NCBI GenBank assembly: GCA_945916235.1
Contig: CAMEGQ010000011.1
Location: forward strand, 1 to 43,154
Direction: 5' to 3'
DNA: 43,154 nt
From: an uncultured Porphyromonadaceae bacterium
GTDB taxonomy: Bacteria; Bacteroidota; Bacteroidia; Bacteroidales; Muribaculaceae
Made by a program: the position numbers and the translations under genes
Part shown: positions 1 to 7,035 of the stretch, piece after piece
Layout: each line of letters starts with the position of its first letter
How positions within the stretch are numbered: the first letter of the stretch is position 1
Notes under the pieces: generated by a model
The model's database searches: none
Told to the model about the DNA's origin: nothing
Seen by the model: the letters and a program-made list of their open reading frames with translations, nothing else

Positions 1-269
1 CCGTCTTTCAGATATTTTACCATATCCTTATGCTCGACAACTTCTACAGCCATTTGGCGTAGTGTTTCTTCAAGAGAATGATTATCTGTTAAAAACCAAT
101 CTTTCCAGTTACACTCACTATGTAAACAATGGTGATAGCGGTCGGGATATTCAAAGAGGTATCTGGCACCCATGTCCCAGTTAGTAACCGGGCACTCAGC
201 GTCGTAGTCAGGATATATGGTAATCCGGTAATCTCCGATTTCTTTTCTTTCAATATAATCTCTGCTCAT
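1..269 (-). CDS. hypothetical protein, N-terminal part
   Basis: The reading frame opens at an ATG at 269 and runs off the left edge of the window, so only the first 89 residues are visible. The start is preceded by ACGATT, the same leader as other minus-strand genes here (for example those starting at 3413 and 4313). The protein begins MSRDYIERKEIGDYRI and is rich in aromatic, Cys and His residues, with a Tyr/His/Cys cluster (DRYHHCLHSEC) near residues 43-53. I do not recognise the family. It lies just downstream of a terminator, so it may belong to a separate transcription unit from the genes to its right. Confidence 0.65.
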   Translation of the reverse strand, partial: MSRDYIERKEIGDYRITIYPDYDAECPVTNWDMGARYLFEYPDRYHHCLHSECNWKDWFLTDNHSLEETLRQMAVEVVEHKDMVKYLKD

Positions 270-291
270 AATCGTGAATTGTTATAGCCTG

Positions 292-332
292 GATGAAAAG
301 AAACCACGCAATCAGGATAGACTGCGTGGTTT
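292..332 (-). terminator. rho-independent terminator
   Basis: A perfect 10-bp stem (AAACCACGCA at 301-310 pairing with 323-332) with a 12-base loop is followed, on the minus strand, by a T-rich run (complement of 293-300). It sits directly after the stop of the gene at 359-619 and ends that minus-strand operon. Confidence 0.8.
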
Positions 333-358
333 CGGAACTCCAAACTGAATGAATAATA

Positions 359-619
359 TCAGTATCGCTTCAGATGCTCATTCTTAGAGCCATCGAAGAA
401 GCAATATGTGTATCGGTCTTTGAGGTCTTCTGATTTGACTTCTGTGTTGTAATGTGCTACAAAAATTGTTCGCATACCATTCTGAGGGTCATAAACGGTA
501 ATGAACCGCGCTTTATGCTCAGACAGAATAGTGATGCAAATGTTGGCAAGGTAGAACGGATCCACCACAGCCATCTCGTCACTCTTCTCAGTGACGAACC
601 GGAGTATACGCTCAAACAT
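359..619 (-). CDS. hypothetical protein, paralogue of the upstream gene
   Basis: An 86-residue protein whose ATG lies one base after the stop of the previous gene (621-857), so the two are almost certainly co-transcribed and translationally coupled. The sequence aligns by eye with that neighbour: both have an aromatic or hydrophobic start, a [N/D]P[M/F][F/Y] motif, an LSE..A[K/R]F block near residues 32-39, a D...G turn and a Y.[S/N]T block. The pair therefore looks like a tandem duplication. I do not recognise the family. The protein has no signal peptide or membrane segment, so it is probably cytoplasmic. Confidence 0.65.
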   Translation of the reverse strand: MFERILRFVTEKSDEMAVVDPFYLANICITILSEHKARFITVYDPQNGMRTIFVAHYNTEVKSEDLKDRYTYCFFDGSKNEHLKRY

Positions 620-620
620 A

Positions 621-857
621 TCAATCTTCGTCTTTAGGTTCGTCGTCGGGGAAAAGGAACATAAAACCGCCGTTTGGGTTGGTTGAGCGATAGACGCAAA
701 CCATCTCAGTTACACCGGTCTCGGAGTCCGCGATTTCCATGAATTTGGCGTTGTTCTCAGACAGGGCCACAACAGCAGCCTGGCGAATGAACATCGGGTT
801 GCATAATGCCTCAAACTCTCCGTTTTCGTGACGGAATATGAATTTTCTTTTGAACAT
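621..857 (-). CDS. hypothetical protein, paralogue of the downstream gene
   Basis: A 78-residue acidic-tailed protein. The frame extends upstream to 887, but I choose the ATG at 857 (MFKRKF) because it falls 11 bases after the previous stop, whereas 887 would overlap the upstream gene and add an unlike extension. The core LSENNAKFMEIADSETG aligns with the equivalent stretch of the next gene. The C-terminus is strongly acidic (DDEPKDED). Its function is unknown, and it is part of the minus-strand cluster that ends at the terminator near 300. Confidence 0.65.
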   Translation of the reverse strand: MFKRKFIFRHENGEFEALCNPMFIRQAAVVALSENNAKFMEIADSETGVTEMVCVYRSTNPNGGFMFLFPDDEPKDED

Positions 858-868
858 AACTTTCAGTA

Positions 869-1588
869 TTAAGTGTGGGAGCTCCAACCATATTTAGGGT
901 TAAGCTGGACTGCTCCGTTGATTTGGTATCCAGTTTCGGGCCAACCGTGGAATACAATATGTCCTTCAAGCCCTTCTTCGTCGTTGACATACTCACAAAA
1001 AGTGAACTCGTTCCAACCTTTATGCCATGTAATGACGGCAAACTGGTTATCAGCAACTCGGCAGCTTTTGTGACGCATCTTGAAGCACTCAAGCAAAGAG
1101 TCGTTGCCGTGAGCACGACAATCAGCAATGAGTGCTTTTAGTTCGTTGAAAGTAATGCCTTTGAACTTGACCGGAACTTTCGTGAGTCTGGGAATAGGGC
1201 CATTTTCCTCCTCCCAGGCTTTGACAGCCGGGATAACATAGTCCTCGATAGCCGCTTTAGCCTGTTCTCGATTGATAGACTGGAGGCCGTTCTCAGTGAT
1301 GAGGAACCATTTGTCCTTGGCAAAATAGCCCTCATTCAGAAAATATTTATACGGATTCGGCTCTCTGAGATAGTCATACCTCACACTCTCTGCTTCAAAG
1401 AACAAGTCTTTGTAATTGCCAAGTTCGAGGCGATGCGTATGTGACTCGCCGACAATCCATATCGCCGGGAATTTAAACTCCGGACTGGCGATTCGGGGCT
1501 TATCGTACTGAAAGAAGTCGCTCTGATAGTTCTTCACCACATCAGCCACGACCGCTTCCATCTGCTGAAGTAGTTGCTCTTTGTTCAT
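869..1588 (-). CDS. hypothetical protein
   Basis: A 239-residue protein starting MNKEQLLQQMEAVV, five bases after the stop of the preceding gene. It has an amphipathic helical N-terminus, then many aromatic residues, including a conspicuous IWIVGESHTHRLEL stretch near residues 43-56 and a Trp/His-rich C-terminal half (ITWHKGWNEFTF, FHGWPETG). There is no signal peptide or transmembrane segment. I do not recognise a family. The tight spacing with its neighbours places it in an operon of accessory early genes. Confidence 0.65.
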   Translation of the reverse strand: MNKEQLLQQMEAVVADVVKNYQSDFFQYDKPRIASPEFKFPAIWIVGESHTHRLELGNYKDLFFEAESVRYDYLREPNPYKYFLNEGYFAKDKWFLITENGLQSINREQAKAAIEDYVIPAVKAWEEENGPIPRLTKVPVKFKGITFNELKALIADCRAHGNDSLLECFKMRHKSCRVADNQFAVITWHKGWNEFTFCEYVNDEEGLEGHIVFHGWPETGYQINGAVQLNPKYGWSSHT

Positions 1589-1593
1589 GGCGT

Positions 1594-1821
1594 TCAGAAT
1601 GTGGGGTACATGGAATGTTCGTTATCGAGGAGGGCCTGGAGCTTCTTGGCACGTTTGTCATGCCACTGATGATAAGCAGGCGTTTCGATGCCAAAGTGCA
1701 TCCAGAGTACCTTGATGCAAAAGCGGCGGTATGAGCGGCGAATAAAGCGAGATACTGAGGCGATTATGTGGAGGGTAATCTCAAATATTACTTCAAGAAG
1801 GTTTGTTGTTAAAGTTTTCAT
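1594..1821 (-). CDS. small basic protein with hydrophobic N-terminus
   Basis: A 75-residue protein whose first 25 residues (MKTLTTNLLEVIFEITLHII...) form a hydrophobic or amphipathic helix, followed by an Arg-rich stretch (RFIRRSYRRF) and a polar tail. This looks like a small membrane-associated protein, though a soluble amphipathic helix is equally possible. The stop is five bases before the start of the 239-residue gene. I recognise no family. Confidence 0.55.
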   Translation of the reverse strand: MKTLTTNLLEVIFEITLHIIASVSRFIRRSYRRFCIKVLWMHFGIETPAYHQWHDKRAKKLQALLDNEHSMYPTF

Positions 1822-1856
1822 CGTTGTTTGGAGGTTTGGTTGGGGTTAATAATGAA

Positions 1857-1885
1857 GGGCCGACGCCTAATACCGGCACCGGCCC
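1857..1885 (-). terminator. probable terminator hairpin
   Basis: GGGCCG at 1857-1862 pairs with CGGCCC at 1880-1885 just beyond the stop of the lipoprotein gene. A T run follows on the plus strand (1887-1893) and only a weak one on the minus strand, so polarity is uncertain. Position argues for termination of minus-strand transcription. Confidence 0.45.
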
Positions 1886-1908
1886 GCTTTTTGATTGTTG
1901 GTTTGCGT

Positions 1909-2310
1909 TTAGAGGTTTGCTGATGCTTTGGCCATTTCAAATTCCGGGTCTTCTACGAATGTGAATACCTCAACATCATCGTATGAGTAATCGTCGTTGA
2001 GTACGAGAGCACCTACAAGAGGTTTGCCAGTTTTGTGGGTTTCAAGGCAGAGCTGGTAGGTTTCCAGGTCCACGGCTATTTCCACGTTAAACATATTGGC
2101 GTCTGCATCATCGTAGAGCAGCCAATATGAACCCTCGTTTTCGTATACTTTGACTACAGATTCGGTGGTGAAGAACATTCCGCTGATAGGCTCGTTGTCT
2201 TCCAGATAAGCCTCAGCTACGGGCGCTTTGGTGGTTGTATTGCAAGCTAAGAGTGTCAGCGCTTCCATAGCTATCGCCATGAGTGCGCAAATTTTGGCTA
2301 CGTGTTTCAT
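1909..2310 (-). CDS. small lipoprotein
   Basis: A 133-residue protein with a typical lipoprotein signal: a Lys-containing N-terminus, a hydrophobic core and the lipobox LLAC with Cys at residue 23. The mature part starts NTTTKAPVAEAY, is acidic (many Asp/Glu) and ends KASANL. It is expected to be exported and lipid-anchored, possibly surface-exposed on a Bacteroidetes host. The start ATG overlaps the stop of the 38-residue gene upstream (ATGA), so the two are coupled. Its role is unknown. A lysogenic-conversion or superinfection-exclusion role would fit an exported phage lipoprotein, but that is inference. Confidence 0.65.
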   Translation of the reverse strand: MKHVAKICALMAIAMEALTLLACNTTTKAPVAEAYLEDNEPISGMFFTTESVVKVYENEGSYWLLYDDADANMFNVEIAVDLETYQLCLETHKTGKPLVGALVLNDDYSYDDVEVFTFVEDPEFEMAKASANL

Positions 2311-2423
2311 TTTACGCTGACGGGTTTAGGGGTTGCAAAATTGATGTAAACACCATTTGTGCATGTTGCGACGCGGACGGCAATGCGAGGGCGTCCGTAA
2401 AGGGTATAGACTTTTGTTTCCAT
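2307..2423 (-). CDS. 38-residue hypothetical protein
   Basis: A short frame (METKVYTLYGRPRIAVRV..., 38 residues) starts at 2423, 13 bases after the stop of the previous gene, and its TGA overlaps the ATG of the lipoprotein gene. It exactly fills what would otherwise be a gap in the operon, which is the main support for it being real. It is basic, with alternating hydrophobic residues that suggest a small beta-rich domain. I recognise no family. Confidence 0.5.
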   Translation of the reverse strand: METKVYTLYGRPRIAVRVATCTNGVYINFATPKPVSVK

Positions 2424-2436
2424 TGTTTTGTGGGGG

Positions 2437-2691
2437 TTAATTTGCAAGGTTGGCGTTTTGTAAAATTGAGTTTAGCTCGTCTGGGGACGGAGCTTCTTGT
2501 GATTGTACTTCAAAATATCTCTGTGCGTTTGTTCCATTGAATGCCATTCCAGCATCTTCCAGCTTTTTGCAAAGCTCAAACGCGATTTCGTGCATCCGCT
2601 CTTCGGTGCAATAATATGCCATATCTTTCACGACCTTAACAACACGTTCGTATGAACACAGCACGATTTGGAAATACCAATATTTTTTCAT
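2437..2691 (-). CDS. hypothetical protein
   Basis: An 84-residue protein. The frame is open up to 2808, but the upstream part crosses a terminator hairpin and overlaps the preceding gene, so the ATG at 2691 (MKKYWYFQIVLCSYERVV) is the plausible start. The protein is mostly helical, with a C-terminal half rich in Glu, Asn and Gln. I recognise no family. It heads the minus-strand operon 2691 to 1909. Confidence 0.55.
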   Translation of the reverse strand: MKKYWYFQIVLCSYERVVKVVKDMAYYCTEERMHEIAFELCKKLEDAGMAFNGTNAQRYFEVQSQEAPSPDELNSILQNANLAN

Positions 2692-2703
2692 TTTCGATTG
2701 GGC

Positions 2704-2745
2704 ATAAAAATAGCCACGACCGGATTTTACTCCGACCGTGGCTAT
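2704..2745 (-). terminator. rho-independent terminator
   Basis: ATAGCCACG (2710-2718) pairs with CGTGGCTAT (2737-2745). On the minus strand the stem is followed by a TTTTT run (complement of 2706-2710). It lies just after the stop of the 216-residue gene and separates it from the next operon. Confidence 0.8.
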
Positions 2746-2762
2746 CACGATTATGGAACTTA

Positions 2763-3413
2763 TTACAACACTTCTAAAATTTTGTTGGCGGTGCTCACAA
2801 CCTTGCACTCGTAGTCTATGCGCTCCATTTTCACTCGCTGGTCACGGGCTTCCTCGAAGCTGATGCGCATCCGACCGCCCTTCTTTGTGCGGATAGGTCG
2901 GGCGAGGTCATAAAACTCTTTTTCTTTGCGTCGGGCCGTTCTAATCTGACTGACTTCGCGCTTTGTAGGCTGGATGTCATAGCCACGAGCATCCGGCTCT
3001 GTTGTGAGCGAGCGATACACTCGGCTCCAATTGTCCCAGGTCACTTCGGAGGCAAAGCCGTTTTCTCTGACGTAAACGATACGATAGCCGTCTTTAAGCA
3101 TTTGGCCGAAATGCTTTGCCCAGACCACATTGCGGACTACGGGCATTATCTCACGCATATTGTGACCCTTCAGGCATATAACGTGCCCGATATGCCGGCC
3201 TATGTGGGCGTTGATTTCACCCCAAAAAGCACGGTCTAACTTCTGGCCCATTTCATAGGCAATATCGTAAATCATATTCCAGACATTTTCAGAAATATTG
3301 TCGGTCGGTATAGCGGATTTTGCGCTGCTTTTACGCGCTTTTGTAGCGGCGACGGCATCCGCTTTGATGGTTGCTTTTTGGGTGTTGCTGAGAAAATCTC
3401 CTAATGTTGCCAT
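2763..3413 (-). CDS. hypothetical protein
   Basis: A 216-residue, strongly basic protein with an Ala/Lys/Thr-rich N-terminus (residues 1-35), a central helical and aromatic domain (NVWNMIYDIAYEMGQKLDR and onward) and a Lys/Arg-rich C-terminal half (RTARRKEKEF, RTKKGGRMR). The charge suggests a nucleic-acid-binding protein, but I see no defined motif. The start is preceded by AACGATT, as in neighbouring genes, and the stop is followed by a good terminator. It is the last gene before the repeat-rich block, so a link with those repeats is possible but unproven. Confidence 0.6.
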   Translation of the reverse strand: MATLGDFLSNTQKATIKADAVAATKARKSSAKSAIPTDNISENVWNMIYDIAYEMGQKLDRAFWGEINAHIGRHIGHVICLKGHNMREIMPVVRNVVWAKHFGQMLKDGYRIVYVRENGFASEVTWDNWSRVYRSLTTEPDARGYDIQPTKREVSQIRTARRKEKEFYDLARPIRTKKGGRMRISFEEARDQRVKMERIDYECKVVSTANKILEVL

Positions 3414-3505
3414 AATCGTTGAAGTTAACCGGCTCCTTGCTCCGGGGGAAAATTTTGAGTTTCACGCATTTAGCGACTTTGCCACGACACAACGCACAAC
3501 ATAGA

Positions 3506-3615
3506 TGGAGGCGTATGCTACGCACTTATGTGGACACGTATTCGTTTGTGGGCACACGTCTGTTGTGGAGGCGTATGTTTGTGAGTGGGGGCGTGTTGCA
3601 ATGTGGGCACAAGCG
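3506..3615. repeat. short array related to the large 21-base-period array
   Basis: Six TGG-starting units lie at 3506, 3531, 3549, 3566, 3586 and 3604 (17-25 bases apart), each TGG[A/G] plus a short C/G/A segment and then CGT or CAC. The 12-mer TGGAGGCGTATG occurs exactly twice (3506 and 3566). The motif resembles the first half of the large array's core. The stretch 3414-3620 contains no convincing gene, and apart from this array it is ordinary leader sequence for the gene starting at 3413. Confidence 0.6.
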
Positions 3616-3620
3616 AGGGC

Positions 3621-3656
3621 ATAAGAAAGCCACCCAACCCCGTAGGGCTGGGTGGC
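3621..3656 (-). terminator. rho-independent terminator
   Basis: GCCACCCA (3629-3636) pairs with TGGGTGGC (3649-3656), with a further CCC/GGG pairing inside the loop. The minus strand continues with TTTCTTAT. It lies about 20 bases past the stop of the 211-residue gene. Confidence 0.8.
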
Positions 3657-3677
3657 GTCGCTTGTGTCAGTGCGAGA

Positions 3678-4313
3678 TTATGCGGCTTGTTTTTTGGCAG
3701 TTTTTGCCTCACTTGTGGGGGTTAAAGCGGGCTTGTTGTCCACGGCATCGTTGTAGATGCTCTCAGCCTTGGCGAGGATAGACGTACGGAGATTGGCTTG
3801 CTTGGCGATAGCTTTTGCCGTGGTCTTCATCAGTGCGGCCAGTGCGTCACCTGTCGCAGTGAGCAGGGGCGAGGTTTTCTTAACGTTGAGCGCCGTGTGT
3901 CGGAGCAGCAAGCCGTCGTCGAGGGTGAGGTCGCTTTTGAGTGTGCCGTTGCTGTCGGTCTTATACACGACGTTACCTGCAAGCCAGCGAGTGAACGTGC
4001 TCTTGGCCGTGAGTTTGGTTTCGATTTCCTCAGTGCCGACCTTGACGACCTTGAACGCCACGGCGAACCCGTTTCGCTCCTGTGCGTCTGCCACCATAAG
4101 GGCGAGCAGGGGGAGGAGGATGCCGTCGCCGGAAATGCGTTTCACGCCCTCCACGGCCATAAACTCAGTCACTTCAACCATTTCGCCGTCGATACGTTTT
4201 TTGGCGTTGCGGAGGAGCACCGCTGCGTTGGCGGGCATAGGTGTGACGCCCTGGGTGCCGAATGTTACGTTGAACTTGATTTCGTTGTTGTTGGTTTTGT
4301 TGGTCTTAGCCAT
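3678..4313 (-). CDS. hypothetical protein bordering the repeat array
   Basis: A 211-residue protein with a Thr/Asn/Lys-rich start (MAKTNKTNNNEIKFNVTF), a hydrophobic helix near residues 65-75 (ILLPLLALMVADAQ) and an Ala/Lys-rich C-terminus ending KTAKKQAA. Codons are GC-rich compared with the phage late genes. The start is preceded by AAACGATT, and the stop is followed by a strong terminator, so it appears to be monocistronic. Upstream lie a cluster of hairpins and then the large repeat array. I do not recognise the family. A role in binding or using the array is a hypothesis based only on position and basic charge. Confidence 0.65.
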   Translation of the reverse strand: MAKTNKTNNNEIKFNVTFGTQGVTPMPANAAVLLRNAKKRIDGEMVEVTEFMAVEGVKRISGDGILLPLLALMVADAQERNGFAVAFKVVKVGTEEIETKLTAKSTFTRWLAGNVVYKTDSNGTLKSDLTLDDGLLLRHTALNVKKTSPLLTATGDALAALMKTTAKAIAKQANLRTSILAKAESIYNDAVDNKPALTPTSEAKTAKKQAA

Positions 4314-4350
4314 AATCGTTTCGCTTGGCCCTTATGCCTATGGGTAACTC

Positions 4351-4678
4351 GCACACCGCTTCCGTGTGCCCTTGTGAGTGAGTGTACGCTTGACTCTGCC
4401 TATCGATTGAGTTACAAACCGATTTTCGCCTTGTCACGAACGGACATAGTACGAGCCTATGTTCGGGGGCATTAAGCGTATCAACAACGATATGCAGTTT
4501 GCCATCTGCTACCCTACGTGTACTCGCTACGCTAAGCGTAGTTTTCGACCACTCTCCGAGAGGCATCTTGTGCTCACGTCGTGCGCCATACGGCTCACAC
4601 GACGCTTGTCGCATATCGCATTATGTCAAAGTTCTCTTGTCGCCGTTTGCCGTTGGTCTTGCTCACCTTGGCGGCGAC
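4351..4678. other. row of hairpins in the leader of the 211-residue gene
   Basis: This non-coding stretch (4314-4799) holds at least five inverted repeats in about 330 bases: 4351-4356/4364-4369 (6 bp), 4441-4449/4457-4465 (9 bp with one G-T pair), 4527-4532/4536-4541 (6 bp), 4577-4583/4598-4604 (7 bp with a GCC/GGC inner stem) and 4639-4645/4672-4678 (7 bp). If transcribed from the minus strand, they would form a structured 5' leader of the downstream gene. They could equally be DNA sites. An overlapping 102-residue frame (4306-4614, minus) has no gene-like support. I see no clear promoter here. Confidence 0.5.
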
Positions 4679-4799
4679 ATCAACAATATATGCACAACGA
4701 CCAAATTGTCAAGCATTTAAGTGAAGAAAATTTTGAAAAACTTGGCGCACGAGGCGAAGCCGGCGCGTGAAAAGTTTCGTGGGCAAGGAGGCGCAAAAA

Positions 4800-6295
4800 T
4801 GGGCGCTCCCACGGCTATGGGCATGGGCGCACCAATGTGGACGTGCCCATTTTGCGTGTCCATGTCCACACGACCTGGGCGACCACGCGAAACGCGAAAC
4901 GTCTGGCCACAATGGACGCACGTGTACATCCAGCCGCGCCCATAATTTTGGGTGACCACACGCACACGTCGTGTACGGCCAAGTCAGCGTCACTATGCAC
5001 GTCCACGACTTTCCCACTCACCCACATTATTCGTGTACGTCCATACGTGCCCATACAACTCCACGCGGCTCCACGTAAGTCCATGTCTGCCCAGTATTTT
5101 GGGCGCCCAACCGCAAGCTGGCCTCCCACGTTTCGTGCCACCACATTTGTCCACAGCCCTCCATAATTCACGGCCACCATCGTCCACGGCCTGTTATGGG
5201 CACCCACGAAATTTTGGACAGCCATCACGTTATATGGGCGTCCACGGAAAATCTTGGGTCTTGGACAGCCACACACGTCCACGAAGTCTTTGGGCGACCA
5301 TGCAATCATCTGGACGCCAACGAAGTTTTACGGACAGCCACGTAATCGTGTGGACACCCAACGACGACTGTTCTTGGACGGCCATGCGATATGTGTGAAC
5401 GACCATGACATCTTGTGGGCGGTCACGCAAATCTTTGGGCGCCCATGAAGTTTTGTGGGCCTGCACACGAGACATGTGGACGGCCAAGCCACGGCTCTTT
5501 TGGGTGCCCACGCACATATTGTGGACGTCCAACAACGGCAATCCTTGGACTCCCAAACATGTGGCCAATATCACGCATTTTGGGCCACCACAACGTTATG
5601 GGTGGAGCTCCACGTTATTTCGTTGGCCTCCCACGTTAAGTATTGGGCGACCACGAGGTATTATGGGCGACCAAGCAACTGCCGTATTGGACACCCACGA
5701 AGTTTTATGGACGGCCACGAGAATTTGTGGACGCTCACGTATAATCGTGGACTGCCAAAGTGAGGCGGCTTTTGGACGTCCACGTCACGAAATATTGACG
5801 TCCATCATGCGTTAATGGGCGACCATCACGCATTTTGTGGGCATCCAGCACATTATTATGGTCGCCCACGTTATGCGGATTGAGTCCCACGTTTATTCAT
5901 GGACGCCCACGTGAAAAATGTGGACTTCCACGCATTTATGTGGACTGCCGCAACATTTTTGTGGACGGCCACGAAACTTGTGTGGACGACCACGGAAAAT
6001 ATGTGGAGCCTCACGCATTTAGCTGGGCCACCACGACAACGTCATGGACGTCCACGGCGTATTTGTGGGCAGGCATCACGGCGTTGTGGGTATCCACGCA
6101 ACGTTGTGGAGGCGCATGGCGATAGTGTGGGCGCGTGGTGGGCGCCCACGACGCGAACTGTGGGCGCGTGGTGGGCGCCCACGACGCGAACTGTGGGCGC
6201 GTGTGGACACCCATGCGCGATTCTGTGGGGGCGCACGTGTTGCGTGTGGGCGTATGTGGGCGCGTGTATTTTGCGCACGTGGACGCGCACGTGTA
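4800..6295. repeat. large degenerate array with about 21-base period
   Basis: About 1.5 kb of non-coding DNA built from imperfect units. The best-ordered part (5197-6128) has 45 units I could place by eye, 44 intervals in 931 bases, mean about 21 bases, most intervals 20 or 21. The unit core is TGGRCGnCCACG, a near-palindrome followed by an 8-9 base A/T-rich spacer. Perfect palindromes TGGACGTCCA (5522, 5773, 6045) and TGGGCGCCCA (5100, 5436, 6139, 6172) are examples. Left of 5190 the half-sites are less regular, with CCA motifs about 10 bases apart around 5040-5095. Intervals of 20 and 24 bases break any reading frame. Twenty-one bases is two helical turns, so sites and A/T patches would lie on one face of the helix. 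Confidence 0.85.
6127..6203. repeat. exact 33-base tandem duplication inside the array
   Basis: A 33-base unit starting GTGGGCGCGTGGTGGGCGCC occurs twice without change (6127-6159 and 6160-6192), followed by an 11-base partial third copy (to 6203). Unlike the diverged units to the left, the identity implies recent duplication by slippage or unequal exchange. Confidence 0.9.
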
Positions 6296-6300
6296 AGGGC

Positions 6301-6334
6301 AAAGCAAAACCCCCAACCCCAAAGGGGTTGAGGG
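6301..6334 (-). terminator. rho-independent terminator
   Basis: CCCCCAACCCC (6310-6320) pairs with GGGGTTGAGGG (6324-6334) around an AAA loop. The minus strand continues TTTTGCTTT. It ends the 174-residue gene and separates it from the array. Confidence 0.85.
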
Positions 6335-6362
6335 CGAGCTTGCAGGGCGGTTGGTTGGCGGT

Positions 6363-6887
6363 TTATAGCTTCGCTATAACGGCGGCGATGAGGGACTTGG
6401 CTTGTTTTGGCTCGGCTCCGCCGACGTTTTTGCTCCAGTTGAATTTGGGCCAAAGGCCCAAAGCGACCGACTTAGCGACCTCTTCGAGGTCGAGGGTTTC
6501 AAGGGCTGTGCCCTTGGAGTGCTTGATAGCCTTTTTGCTGCTAAAAGCAGCAAAGAGCGAGTACAGGTAGCCGTGGATGTTGGGCTGGTCTTTGCTTGCT
6601 AAACTACGTTTAGCAGCAACCTCAAGCTCCTTGGTTTCCTCGTTTCGGCTCACCTTTTTGCCGAAGGCAAAGCCGTCGATGTCTTCGCTGGTAACGGCTA
6701 CGCCGTTAATGGCCTTGGCAAGCAGGGTTGCGGTGTGGTCGAAGACCACAGCCCACATGTCGCGGGTTTCCACGACACGAACCAGAGCCTTACCCCCTTT
6801 GGGGGTAGTTGCGGTTGTGGACTGAGGGTTAACAACTACGTTGTTAGCGTTGGCGGTGGTGTTGGGGGTGTTTGCGGACTGTGCCAT
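6363..6887 (-). CDS. hypothetical protein bordering the repeat array
   Basis: A 174-residue protein. The frame is open to 6953, but that extension covers the promoter, so I use the ATG at 6887 (MAQSANTPNTTANANNVVV). Residues 1-33 are a low-complexity Asn/Thr/Ala segment. The rest is a compact helical domain containing VVETRDMWAVVFDH and LYSLFAAFSSKKAIKH, ending with a Lys/Ala-rich helix. A TAnnTTTG promoter lies about 65 bases upstream and a strong terminator follows, so it is transcribed alone. I do not recognise the family. Like the 211-residue protein, it is flanked by array-type repeats on both sides. Confidence 0.65.
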   Translation of the reverse strand: MAQSANTPNTTANANNVVVNPQSTTATTPKGGKALVRVVETRDMWAVVFDHTATLLAKAINGVAVTSEDIDGFAFGKKVSRNEETKELEVAAKRSLASKDQPNIHGYLYSLFAAFSSKKAIKHSKGTALETLDLEEVAKSVALGLWPKFNWSKNVGGAEPKQAKSLIAAVIAKL

Positions 6888-6950
6888 GATTGTGAAAATT
6901 TTGGAAATTTGCCGAAACCCGTCGGCGGCGGTTTGTCGATGTTGACGGTG

Positions 6951-6958
6951 CAAAGTTA
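6951..6958 (-). promoter_or_regulatory. Bacteroidetes -7 element
   Basis: The minus strand reads TAACTTTG, matching the Bacteroidetes -7 consensus TAnnTTTG, 64 bases before the start of the 174-residue gene. No clear -33 TTTG is present at the usual distance. Confidence 0.55.
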
Positions 6959-7001
6959 GCCTCCCTCCCAGTGGGCTGGTGCGTGAAGGGTTTTAATACT
7001 T

Positions 7002-7025
7002 TTTTAACATCTAAAGATGTTAAAA
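7002..7025. promoter_or_regulatory. 11-bp dyad, possible operator
   Basis: TTTTAACATCT (7002-7012) and AGATGTTAAAA (7015-7025) form a perfect inverted repeat around AA. Outer arms ATACTT (6996-7001) and AAGTAT (7027-7032) extend the symmetry. It lies about 45 bases upstream of the -7 box of the 174-residue gene and could bind a dimeric regulator. A terminator role is less likely because no gene ends here. Confidence 0.5.
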
Positions 7026-7035
7026 CAAGTATCAA

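Noticed and set aside
3757-4475. Long plus-strand frames opposite the 211-residue gene
   Set aside because: These are antisense shadows of a GC-rich gene with a good leader and terminator on the minus strand.
4306-4614. 102-residue minus-strand frame in the leader of the 211-residue gene
   Set aside because: It covers several hairpins, overlaps the start of a better-supported gene and has an unlikely composition.
4800-6295. CRISPR array
   Set aside because: Units are only about 21 bases, repeats are degenerate, spacers are short and A/T-rich, and no cas gene is nearby.
4815-6331. Several long frames on both strands across the array (for example 5405-5815 plus, 5899-6570 plus, 5230-5574 minus)
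   Set aside because: A 21-base period keeps frames open by chance and gives Trp/Thr/His-rich nonsense. Spacing changes of 20 and 24 bases break the frames, and the one at 5899-6570 runs through a terminator into the antisense of a gene.
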